A stretch of 64,000 bases of DNA, taken from NCBI RefSeq assembly GCF_001522545.3, contig NC_031799.1:46939929-47003928 (forward strand). Reading direction: 5' to 3'. Below, piece by piece: positions 1 to 9,560 of the stretch. This DNA is from Parus major (taxonomy: Eukaryota; Chordata; Aves; Passeriformes; Paridae). The stretch's first letter is position 1, and every line of letters begins with the position of its first letter. The position numbers and the translations under genes were made by a program. Below the pieces are notes generated by a model. It made no database searches. It was not told where the DNA came from and worked only from the letters and a program-made list of their open reading frames with translations.

Positions 1-818
1 AGAATCTGTTTGACATAATGACAAAAGAGGGAGAGGGGTTGGAGCTGATGTTGGGTGGCATAAAAATCTCTGTGGAAGGAGGAAGAATCACCCGGTAAAA
101 CACAAATTATGAATTCATGCATCTCCACCCCTTGGGTAGAATTGTGTTACAGATAATTGCTCTGCAGCATGTAAGGTACAACCCTTTGCACTGAGGGTGA
201 TGTAGGTGTAAGTTTCAGAGCTGGTGTCATTATAGAAACTGTATACAATTATTAGTTATACAGTTATACAGTTTGGCTATCTGTAGCTAGCCAAAGTAGC
301 TCTCGTGTGACTGTGAGCATAGGTACGCGGTACATGGGAAATGTCAGTACTGTGCTCTCTACTTCCAGAAAGTAGAATGTGAAAAGAAGGTATGAGTTCC
401 TTGAATTCAGAGACACAGGAACTTCCAACCAGGCGTGTTCCTCCAGCTTTATCTCCCTGGCTAGGTTCTGTCAGCTCATGATCAACTGATGCTTTGTGAC
501 TTGTCCGTCTTTTGTATCATGTATTCATCCTTAGGAACATGATTTCATGGGAGTTGAGGTGGCCTATGTTAACCTCCCCTAGTTGAAGACCTTACTGGCA
601 TGAATTAAATTAGGCATTCAGATGCAATTCTTCCGAGTTGAGGTGAGGAGCAGAGAGGTGCAGAGGAGGTGAAAGGACTTTTTTGCTGTGCCAGTGAGTG
701 CTCATGACACTCTCTGTGCTGAAGGGGAATAAATTAATTTCTCCACCACAATCCAGTATGACCTCTTTAAGCCAAAATCTCACTGACATAGTTACTCTGG
801 ACTTCTGTTTGTTTCCAG

Positions 819-909
819 TCGGAATCATACCAGCCAGATATCTACCCCTTGACTGCAGCAGCCCAGCCGGCAGTGACAGCACAAGAATGGCTCAGCGGGA
901 TTAACAAAG
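819..909 (+). CDS. Internal coding exon of a C-terminal coiled-coil protein (possibly STIL)
   Basis: A 91-bp exon lies between a pyrimidine-rich acceptor (ctgtttgtttccag) and a donor AAAG|gtcag. It reads 30 codons without a stop and leaves one base for the next exon. The peptide begins SESYQPDIYPLTAAAQ and ends QEWLSGINK. The phase is confirmed because the leftover G joins the first two bases of the exon at 1213 to give an unbroken frame. Earlier exons must lie left of the window or were not detected in positions 1-818. The family is not recognised with certainty; STIL (a centriole-duplication scaffold) is my best guess, from the last exon. Confidence 0.6.
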
Positions 910-1212
910 GTCAGCACATGGAGAGCTCCCCAGCCCTTCAGCTCCCCAGGGCTTGGGTAAGCTGCTGCCAGCTCTCTGGCCTATGACCTGCCAGAGAAAG
1001 AGGAAAGATGGAAAAGGAGAGACATAGTAAATATGGCTAGAAGCTAAAATAACTTGGCGTTTACTTACTTACCACTTACAGGTGGTTAATAACTTACTGC
1101 TGTAAAGTTTGGAAACTGCTCGGGTCAGGTGTCTCCATGCTTATCTCTGATTGCTCACAGCTTGATTTCTGGGTGTGGTTTGTGAGTGCTCACTTGTCTC
1201 CTCCCTCCCTAG

Positions 1213-1478
1213 GGCCTCTCTTGGTATCCTTAAGACCAGGCTCTAAAGCTGTGAACTCCCCAGCAGAGTTTCTTGAGCCAGAGCCACCCACACAAGCTAC
1301 CAACATGAACCAGGAAGAAGAGGAAAGTATGTCGGTGGAGGACCAGCAAAATCCAGGAGAGGCTCAAGATGACAGAAGCTGGATGGAAATGGAGGAGAAA
1401 CCATCAAAAAATGAGCAAGCATGCTTATCCAATGGATTTGACATATTTGAGTGTCCACCACCAAAAACTGAAAATGAG
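1213..1478 (+). CDS. Penultimate coding exon, acidic linker segment of the same protein
   Basis: A 266-bp exon runs from the acceptor ctccctccctag to the donor AATGAG|gtatgg. With the split codon from the previous exon it gives about 89 codons in one frame, ending in phase 0. The peptide is acidic and low in complexity (EEEES, EAQDD, MEMEEK), then shows a more ordered patch, GFDIFECPPPKTENE, just before the splice. Such a sequence suggests a disordered linker leading to a short C-terminal domain. The TEN tripeptide lies 43 residues from the protein end. From memory, human STIL has a KEN degradation box at a very similar distance from its C-terminus. This is suggestive only. Confidence 0.7.
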
Positions 1479-3017
1479 GTATGGATGTCTGGGGTGAAGT
1501 GTGGCCAGAGGAGAAGCCCAAAGCCAGATGACAAAAGGATACCATTCACATGGTGGCAGTTCAGGGAGGGTTTATTTTGCAGGCCTATTGTCAGTGCAAA
1601 CTCTTTGTTCTTCATGGTGCCAAAAGCTTTGCCTGCCACATGGCAAGCAGAAATGTGGCCTAACAACAACTCAGCTGAGGGGATCTGGAAAGGATTGGGC
1701 AGTCAGCATTTTAACTTTCTAGGCATTCTTGTGGGATAGAGCTGCCTGGTGGCAGGCTGGGGACAAGGAGGTCCTTGTGACTTCCAGGTTCTTGAGAAGA
1801 GAAGGGGGTTTATGCAGCATAACCCTTTGATGAGCCAAAGGCTTGCAGTCAGCAAGCCTGGTGAGGCAGCAGGAATTTCTGTGAAAGGGGTGGGTGTACC
1901 CCTGGTGCTTCCATGTAGTCTTAACTGCCTGACTCTGTTGTGGACCCTGACATGAGAAAGAGTCTGTCTCTGCAGCTTGTTGCTGAGGGACAACTTGTTG
2001 GTGCAGTGCTGATGAGGTTGGGTGCTGGCTGCAGCATGCACCTGGGAAAGGCTCTAGAAAAGGTCCTGGCAGCTCCGTGATCTGTCTTTAGTCATGGAAA
2101 ACATACTATACTCTCTGTATAGTAATCAAAGCTGGCACAGTGGTACATCTCTGTGGTGATTTGTCAGCCTCCCACTGCTGGCAGCTCAGGGACATTTTCA
2201 ACTACATGTAGTGTTTGATTTTAGAAACCCTGGAATAATTTTCTTCCCAGTACAGGGGACTTGTTCTGAGGTCCTCTTTCATCTCTGCAAGAATTTAGCA
2301 TGTGCACCTTGATAGGGCAGGCATTTCCACATCTGAATTTCCCTGTGGTGTGAAAAAGGATATTTTTCCATATGTTTCTGAGCTGGCACCCCAAGGTTAC
2401 AGAGGCAGTGCTTGCAGAGTTGGGTGCTCTGCTGCATGCATGTAGTGACAGACTATGCTAGTCCCAACTGCAAGAGGAAAAAGGACTTTTCCAAAGTCAG
2501 AGAAGGATATATGGCAGAACCAGGAATTTAGACTTCAAATACATTGTTGGTGGCTCCTTACACAGGGTACCAATTGACACATGATTAACACCAAGAATGA
2601 TTTCAAGTATTGGCACTTTATTATTCCCCAGTACAACCTTGTACAGCCTGTTTCTCACATGCACAACACCTGCATGCCCTTTTACTCTTTTGTGATTGCC
2701 CGATGCAAATCAGCATTCTGTGCTCCTTTTCCTGTAATGATGTTCACCTGTCTTACACAGCTGCACTCTACTAGGGATGAGGCTCATCCCCAGCCACATT
2801 CCCTGTGTTCCCCTACACAAATACTTTATGTGAAACACATGCAGTCACAGCCCAATCTAGTGGACAACTGGAGCACTGCTGATGTTGTCAGTCAGTGAAA
2901 GGCCTCCTCCTTAGATGTGTCTCTCAGAAGTGATGTGACAGCTCTGGTGGGTGTGATTGTCAGGTTAAGCCCATGTTTTCTTAGTGTAAAGTAAATAAAA
3001 TGTGTGTTTTCTTACAG

Positions 3018-3146
3018 CTTTTGCAGATGTATTACCGGCAACAGGAAGAAATCCGTCGACTACGTGAGTTACTGATCCAGAAAGATGTCCAAATGAAACA
3101 GATGGAGCTGGAGCTCAGAAACGTCTTAATGAACACAGACAATTAA
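3018..3146 (+). CDS. Terminal coding exon: C-terminal coiled coil (possible STIL C-terminus)
   Basis: This last coding exon follows the acceptor gttttcttacag after a 1.5 kb intron, starts in phase 0 and ends at TAA (3144-3146), coding 42 residues. The peptide starts LLQMYYRQQEEIRRLRELL and continues QKDVQMKQMELELRN. It is a charged heptad-like helix with leucine, isoleucine and methionine at spaced positions, so a short coiled coil or oligomerisation helix is likely. This compact end is clearly protein-like and not repeat-derived. STIL is proposed because of the KEN-like tripeptide position and the short helical C-terminus; against it, no TAL1 exon is visible downstream, where TAL1 lies in other vertebrates. 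A protein search would settle the name. Confidence 0.8.
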   Translation, partial: LLQMYYRQQEEIRRLRELLIQKDVQMKQMELELRNVLMNTDN

Positions 3147-5000
3147 TGAGGTTGCTGGCCTGCAGCTCTTTGTGCCCCTAGACACTGGGGGAGACTCCAG
3201 TTTCTGCAGATAACTCCTTCTAGGTTTTTTACTGGGGGTAAAATTGGTATTTCAGGCAGCATGGACTTCCCTGGCTTGTGATGGTCACATTTCCCTAATC
3301 ATCACCAGACAGTTTTTGATGGATTTCTGTGCTTTTTTCAGGCTCCCCTTGCTTGTCTGCTCACCAATGTCAGAAGCTTGTGTGTTAATGCTAGTGAGAG
3401 ACTTTGGAAAATCTTGCTCTTCTGGCCCTGGAGAAGCTACATGTTAAGCTCTAGGAATGACCTGTTTTGCTGCCCCTCCACATGACAGGAGAATGGGAGA
3501 CTGAAGGCAGCTACCAGCTTCTTTTCTCACCCTAGGGCCCAGCAGTGTAGCTCCTGTGGCTGCTGTCCCCTTGCCCAGGGACTCCACTCTGCTGAGCTTC
3601 AGAGGCACCTCTAGCTCCAAAGTGATCCTTATGCACCTCTCACCTGACAGCTTGGCCCTGCCCTCGGGTGGTTCGGGAAAGCTGTGGCTGCCCTGACCTG
3701 GTGCTGGGGATAGTCCCGCTCTTGAGTGGGAGGCTGCACTGGGGGTGCCAAGGGCCAGCACTTCTGTGATAGGAAAAGGAGAGTTGGTGTTGGAGGTCCT
3801 ACTTTAAAAAGGTGATGATGTGAACTAGTTCTCACCAGAGAAGCTGAAGTGTCTCTATGTCCTGTGAGTCAGTGGCCTTTTTTCCCTCCTTCTGCCAAAG
3901 ACCAGCTGCAGTCAGCTGAGGGTCATCAGAGATATGAGGGCAACATTTAAAGCTGCACAGTGTTAACAACAGGGGAATTTGCCAAGAGGGTTTAAGAGGA
4001 TTAGTGGGGAGTTGGACCCCCCAGCCCACTGCAGGCATTTCAGCAATGGTGCTAGAAGTGTGTCAACCACAGTAAGATCACAGGACAGTGGCCATTCATG
4101 AACAGCCCTCCAGGGTTGCTGGAATGTCACTTGTCCTTAATGCCTGCAACTGCTGCTTCCTTAGCTCACAGGTGCCAGCACCTTTGACCCATTCCTGCAG
4201 CCGTCTACAGCTGCAGGTTTCCTCTGTCTTGTCCAGCCTCCTGCATCCTCCCAGACTGCTCAGCCTTCCTCAACCCTGTGGCCACACTGATCTGTGCCCT
4301 TCAGCACCAGCTTTCTGACTTGATGCTGGATGTTATAGTGATGTCTTAAACCCAGGCAGAGCAAGCAAACACTGTTTAGCCTGTAACTGTGCACCTCTGT
4401 TGTGGCACATAGAAATCACGGAATCAACTAGGTCCAGGGGATATGTCTAGGACAAATCCTTGTCACCAGATGTGTTTTATTGGCCTTTCTTTTTGCTTAT
4501 TTTTTTCATACAAAATAAATTATTTAAATTATTTCTAAAGCAAAGTAATTTTTTCCAGGGGATTTTTACATCCTCTTGAGGACTAGTTCTTTGTTATTCT
4601 ATGACTGACTAGCATAAAGAATGATTGGCCATTATGATTCTTATCCTAGAGTTGTGTTGATTTCTGCATTTACGGAAAAGAAGGTACTTTCATTTTGGCT
4701 TTGGTGAGACTATTTAATGAAAACTTTTTTAGACGGTATGCCTGTAAAAGCGTGGACTGTGAAATGTATTTAAATTTGGAGCTTAGCTGCGGCCGCTAAT
4801 CTTTCACGTGGAGAAAACCTTGAGAAAATGGAGTTATGTGTTCATGATCTGTGCCTAAATAGTCTTGAGTGATCATTCTAACAGTTTCTAAAACTCCAAA
4901 AAGCTTTGTAAAAAAACTGTTGAACATGGGGATAAAAACCAAATCTGTGCAATGAAAAGCAAATATAACTGAATAATAAATATATTTAGAGTTTTACTTT
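3147..5000 (+). other. 3' UTR of the left-end gene
   Basis: The sequence after the stop codon continues without recognisable repeats to the poly(A) signal at 4975-4980. The first half is moderately GC-rich and carries stop codons in all frames. The second half (from about 4480) is AT-rich, with a possible alternative AATAAA-type signal near 4513-4520. A NotI-like gcggccgc octamer occurs near 4790. The end is inferred from the signal, not observed. Confidence 0.6.
4975..4980 (+). promoter_or_regulatory. Poly(A) signal AATAAA
   Basis: A canonical AATAAA lies 1.83 kb after the stop codon and is followed at 5015-5040 by a T- and GT-rich stretch (ttgttgttttattattgtg) that fits a downstream cleavage element. 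It is the most likely 3' end of the plus-strand gene. Confidence 0.6.
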
Positions 5001-5022
5001 TTGATACATGCAAGATTGTTGT

Positions 5023-5028
5023 TTTATT
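5023..5028 (-). promoter_or_regulatory. Possible minus-strand poly(A) signal AATAAA
   Basis: The plus strand reads tttatt, so the minus strand carries AATAAA about 115 bp beyond the stop of the candidate minus-strand terminal exon. With the plus-strand signal at 4975 this would make the two transcripts converge and overlap by a few tens of bases. The hexamer is common in AT-rich DNA, so on its own it is weak evidence. Confidence 0.3.
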
Positions 5029-5143
5029 ATTGTGTTTTTCAACTGACTGAAGCTGAATCAAGGTCAGAAAGGAGTGTCACCTACTGTCTCTGTCGCTTGC
5101 GTCAGGCTGTGGCCTTACATTAGTAGGTGGGTTGTACGCAGTG

Positions 5144-5310
5144 TTATGCAGATGGTCCTGTCTTTTTACATCTTTCCCAGTTGCCCTTGATGCCATGAAG
5201 GGGTGGCTGTTCCACACTGTTCTGAGGTACTGTGTGTGTTGCCTTGAGTAAACTTGGTCCTGCTGGAGATGCATTCTCTGTGGTGAGGTGTTTGCTGCTG
5301 TCTTGCAGTC
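5144..5310 (-). CDS. Possible terminal coding exon of a minus-strand gene
   Basis: After a minus-strand acceptor gaagagccag (exon start 5310), the frame required by the exon at 5677-5807 stays open for 54 residues and then stops (TAA at 5144-5146). The joined peptide passes from KDSSKDMNTG into LQDSSKHLTTENASPAG, and is serine-, threonine- and proline-rich. The intron would be about 366 bp. The weakness is the acceptor, which has almost no pyrimidine tract. A different acceptor (ctaaaacag, near 5350) would give an early stop instead. The product is unrecognised. Confidence 0.3.
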
Positions 5311-5676
5311 CTGGCTCTTCTCTTATGCAGTACATTCTGACCAGGCTGTTTTAGATATTTCACATGAGGAGGGTTTAATGTGTTATTACAAAATTATTTG
5401 AAGACTGGATTTTAATTTAGCAGACTGAAGCAGCATGGACAATATAAGCACAATATAACAGCTTCAACCTTCAGCTAGATCACAATGCAAACAAAATTGC
5501 CATTACACTTACTGTCATGATGCTGGATATCTCCAATCACTGGAAAAAAATGTGTGGGCTGAAGCCAGCTGAAGTCTGTAACTCTTTAAAGCTCATTTTG
5601 TTGTTTTTGTTTTACTTTGTTTTGCTCTGATTCCCACAGGCATGGCAGCCATGGTGAAAATCTGAAGAACCATTAC

Positions 5677-5807
5677 CTGTGTTCATGTCCTTGGAGCTGT
5701 CTTTCACTGTAATGGTTTGTTGATCCATTACAGCTTTGGGCATGGAAATGTTCATGGCTGCATTCAAGATGTAATTTGAAATGTTGTTTGTAGCATATTT
5801 TAGGCCA
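5677..5807 (-). CDS. Candidate internal exon of an unrecognised minus-strand gene
   Basis: Read on the minus strand, a strong acceptor (ccattttttctccttacag) is followed by 131 bp of open frame and a consensus donor ACACAG|gtaatg. The frame is open over the whole exon and also upstream. The peptide begins GLKYATNNISNYILNAAMN and contains KAVMDQQTITVKDSSKD, which looks like folded protein. The stretch NISNYILNAAMNIS is an amphipathic helix, loosely like the RII-binding helices of A-kinase anchoring proteins; this is only a resemblance. The exon lies tail to tail with the plus-strand gene. I cannot name the family. Confidence 0.45.
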
Positions 5808-5810
5808 CTG

Positions 5811-6480
5811 TAAGGAGAAAAAATGGTGGAAATTGCTGGAGGAAGACTGTGCTGGAAACTTTGTGCACCTGCCATGTCATCAGGACGCTATGACCTCCTG
5901 GTGTTTTAAGGATCCTTGAGCTGCTGGTGAGGGTGTCTGGGCAGGCACTGTATCCCTCCTAAGGGGCCAATACAGTCCCATTGCTCTGAGCAAAGCCTAG
6001 AAAAAGGCAGTAGCAGGCAGATTAGTGTGGGAGGCAGAGGAAGTATCTGCAGTGCCTTTGCAGCTCTGGTGTTATGGCTGCTTAATCTCAAAGAGAGTGA
6101 AAGACAGCCCTGCAGTGTTAGCTTACTTGCTGGATTTAGAGCCACAACACTTCACATTCTACTTTACCTCTACTCCAGCTGCCAACTGCAGAATAAAACC
6201 TAGACAATAGTTGTCATTCTCATTTGATTTCTCATCTTGGAAGGCCGTACCCTTGGAGTGTTCAAGGAGCTGCAATCAGAGAACATGGAGATGATGTGCC
6301 CCCTTATTTACGCTGCAGTAGGAAGCAGCAGATCACCCTTGATGGTTTTGGGCTGGGTAGCATCCATCCCTAGCACAGGGTGGGTGCAAGCTGTAGGGGG
6401 GCACTGAAGTGAAGTTGCAGTATCAGGAATTGCCTCTTGGATATGCTGCAGCACCATTTCATGATCTCTGACTTGTGCTG
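5811..6480. other. Unassigned intergenic or intronic sequence
   Basis: No exon or repeat is recognisable. Short open frames occur on both strands but show no protein-like composition or splice context. If the minus-strand gene is real, this would be intron. Confidence 0.3.
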
Positions 6481-6484
6481 AAGA

Positions 6485-7130
6485 CACTACAGTCTGTCTA
6501 CAGCTTATCTGTGCTGAGGAGCCCAGGACTGGACTTGGTACTCCTCACGTGGCCTCACCAGCGCTGAGGGTAGAGGAAGAACAAATTCCCCTAAACTGCT
6601 TTTAATGTGCTTCTAAATACAGCTGAGGACAGTGTTGGTTATTTTTGCAGGAAGCCAGCATTGCTGGCTCAAACTCGGCTTACTGTCCATCAGGACCTCA
6701 CAGAACTTCTCTGCGAAGCTGTTTGTCAGCTTCAGAAGTCCCCAGCATGTGCCAGTGCATGGAGCTATTCCTCCTCAACTGCAGGACAGTGCAATTGCTC
6801 TTGCTGTGCTTTATCACTTTCTTGCCTGCCCAGCTCTGCATTTCTCCTGTTGAAGTTCCCAAAAAGTGCAGCACAACTGTCTGCTGCACCTTTCATTCCT
6901 TCCACTTTTATATGCTCTCTAAACTTGCTTGAATTTGCACTGTCCCATCCTGGAGGTCGCTAAGGGAGAGGTTCAACAGCTTTGGATTTGTTTTGTAAAC
7001 AGTTTTTGGTTTTCTGCACAGAAATCCAAGCTGACTACTCCTAAGCACCTTCTGATTCTTCATGCTTTCAGAAATTCTCTCCACGAGGATTTTCTCCAGC
7101 ATCTTTCAAAGGTTTGGTAGAGGCTGCAGT
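6485..7130 (-). mobile_element. CR1 LINE relic with reverse-transcriptase remnant
   Basis: The plus strand reads like the complement of the avian CR1 3' region (gaggagcccaggactggac, catgtgccagtgcatggagc). Further right, the minus strand at 6908-7102 still codes a fragment beginning MLEKILVERISESMKN and followed by QLGF. This corresponds to the CR1 reverse-transcriptase stretch just after the conserved NYRPVSLT region. The copy is clearly old: stops and small indels break it, and it lacks both ends. It is not capable of moving. Confidence 0.75.
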
Positions 7131-8502
7131 TCATTCATCTTCCTTACACAGTTAGGAGGCAGGGCTGAGAGTCAGCCTTTTGCAACTTTTCCCACTACCT
7201 CCACCTTCAAAGAACACTGAGAATGGCCTTGCAATGCCACTGGCCTTCACCTGCCTCAGCACATGGGTCAAGCCCATCTGGCTCCACAAACCGTACATAC
7301 AGGGTGTTGAAGTATACCTTAACCTGTTCTTCCCTATTTTGATTGTCCCTAATCTGGTACACAGCAGGTATCTACTTATCTACCTCAACAATATCCATTC
7401 TCCTCTGCCAGCTTTCCCTCTCCTTAGAACCTGGTTCTGTTCTTCAGATTCTCACCATGGCTGATGTACTTGTGGGGATCAGAAGTCTGCTATGAGCAGC
7501 AGCTGTGCAACCAGCAGTTCATGCATGTTTCTGCTGAGTCCTCTTTGGGCATAATGGAGAAAACTACTTGGGCGTCTCTGCTCTTCAGCAGTGCCCCTCA
7601 AGCCTGCTAGTTACACTGGATAATTCTCAGGTCACCCCTGGTGGTGTCTTTGGCACACATGAAAAGGCACCACTGTAGAGGAGAAAGCCAGATAAACCTT
7701 GGTAGCCTCTGCGCAACATTCTCAAGAAAAACATCACACAAGCAGCAAACCTCCCTAAATGATAAATCTGATCAGCAGATATGGGGCTTCTGACCTCTGT
7801 AATGGACAGCATTATCCTCTATCACTTACCACTCGTCACTTCCTTCCAGTTAAGTGGCTCAAATGCACCTAGGAAACCCCTTTCTATTGGTCCTGACAAA
7901 GCTGGGACAGACTACATGGTTAGAGCTACCACACTTAAGATTCTACAGCTCTGAGCTATTGGCAATTGCTGCAAAGTAATCTCTCCTGAATAAAACCTTG
8001 GTGCAGAATTAGAGGAAAAAAAGTTTCTGAGTTTAATTTTCTGTGTCACAACGTGGCAAATGTCCAGTTCGCTCCAAATTCTTGTTTGTGGAAAAATGAT
8101 GCACAATAATCTGTTTAAGCAAGTTCTTCAAATGAATGCATACATAAATGAAGATTGTTTTCTCTTCTGATTTTCTCTCCTCTTGTTTTTGCGTGTTTTA
8201 TCTTCAGTAGAAATTTTCACATTCAATATCTCTGATCTAACCAGAAACACCCCTGATGAAGGGGCTCAGAGGAAGTGGCTTAATAGCAGAAAGAATTATC
8301 TGTGCTTTTCATCTTTCTCCATGCTTAGCCATGAGATATGGATAGCATATGTAGAGGGGCATTGGAAATGGATAGAGGCAGCATAATTTTATTTCCTTTA
8401 ACAGTAGAGAGCTTGGGCCTTCATATGCTTTGAATGTTGCCCCATATTCTTCCCTCTATATTGGAGTGAGTGACTGGGCTTCTGACAACAAAACCCTCCT
8501 AC
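7131..8502. other. Unassigned sequence without recognised gene
   Basis: Mixed-composition DNA. Frames of 60-94 codons exist (for example near 7180-7464 plus and 7627-7812 minus), but none has both good splice sites and protein-like composition. No repeat family was recognised. Confidence 0.3.
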
Positions 8503-8577
8503 TTTGTGTTGGATTTGATGATTTACAGTGTAGCCATCTTTACTCATGTGGTTATATTTGATCAGATCTTGCAAGGT
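8503..8577 (-). CDS. Weak candidate exon, minus strand
   Basis: On the minus strand the acceptor gattttcccacag is followed by 75 bp (25 codons) and a donor CACAAA|gtagga. The other two frames contain stops, so only one frame is possible, reading TLQDLIKYNHMSKDGYTVNH and then QIQHK. The composition is protein-like. It ends in phase 0, whereas the exon at 5807 needs two bases from its predecessor, so at least one more exon would have to lie between them if both belong to one gene. A chance open frame is quite possible. Confidence 0.22.
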
Positions 8578-9468
8578 CTGTGGGAAAATCACAGTACCTT
8601 ACCTCAGCTTCAGGTCTATGTGTTTTACATGCCTAAGTCAAATCTTTGCACTGATTCCATATCTCTGCAGGACTTGATGTGAGAAAATTTGAGCAAGGAA
8701 CAAAAAATTCTGGTGAGTAAACTTGAGGGGTAGTCTGTAGGGTAAAATCACCTAAAAGTGAAGGTAATGTGTTTTGAATCAAACCTTACTTCCTACTGAT
8801 AGCCTTTAGAGAGCACATCAGCTTCTTTGACTTAGTGCAATCTGTAAAGCTTATTTTTTTAGGTCAGTTGCATTCTATCTGATTGTGATGCAAAATGTTT
8901 AGGGACTTTTTTTGTCAGGGCTTGGGACTATGGATTCTCCAATTTTCATGAAGTTTTCCTACAGAATTTTTTTATGTGAGTTTACCTGAGCCTTTTTTAA
9001 AAAGTATGCTTAATATGTACGTTGTGATTTGTGAGGCAGCTTCTTTGGGAAAATTTAAATGAAGTTCTGCTCAAGCAATATTTTCATGAACAAGAGCACA
9101 AGATGCTTTGTCCCAGCAGGAAAAGTGGTAGAAGTAGCAGCATTTACAGCAAGGTGCAATATAAGGAACAGATTTTACTTTCTATTGCTGCTGAAAGTGG
9201 TTGAAAATAGATTGAAGGGAGGGACGGTAAGTGTGTTCCTAAGGTCCAGACACTGTGATTTGAAGTGTATCACTCATTTTTCTACACCCATAAATATTGT
9301 CAGCTCCTAAACCCACAATTGCTTTTGCTGTTGGTAAAGCTAAAACTGCAATCTTCTCAAGCCAAATGCATGTTTAGGGAAGGGAATCACACTGAAAAAG
9401 TGAGGGGCAGATGAGAATGCTTGCCTTTTGTCTGAGAGGAGTGGTGAAACAGGATATAGTTGCCATAT
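8578..9468. other. Unassigned AT-rich sequence
   Basis: No exon, RNA gene or repeat family recognised. It contains T-rich runs and scattered stop codons on both strands. Confidence 0.3.
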
Positions 9469-9560
9469 CACAGAATATTTTGAGTTGAAAGGGACCCACA
9501 AGGATCTCTGAGTCCAGCTCTTATGTGTATGGCCCATTTGGGGACCTTGTTTTTAGGGCC
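9469..9560 (-). mobile_element. Short CR1 3'-end fragment
   Basis: The plus strand reads tatcacagaatattttgag followed by ttgaaagggacccacaagga and gagtccagctc, the complement of the last ~90 bp of avian CR1 elements. The element is 5'-truncated, as most CR1 insertions are. Confidence 0.75.

Noticed and set aside
1..818. Possible earlier exon of the left-end gene (for example after the acceptor-like ttcatccttag near 534)
   Set aside because: No matching donor with an open frame of useful length was found, so none is called.
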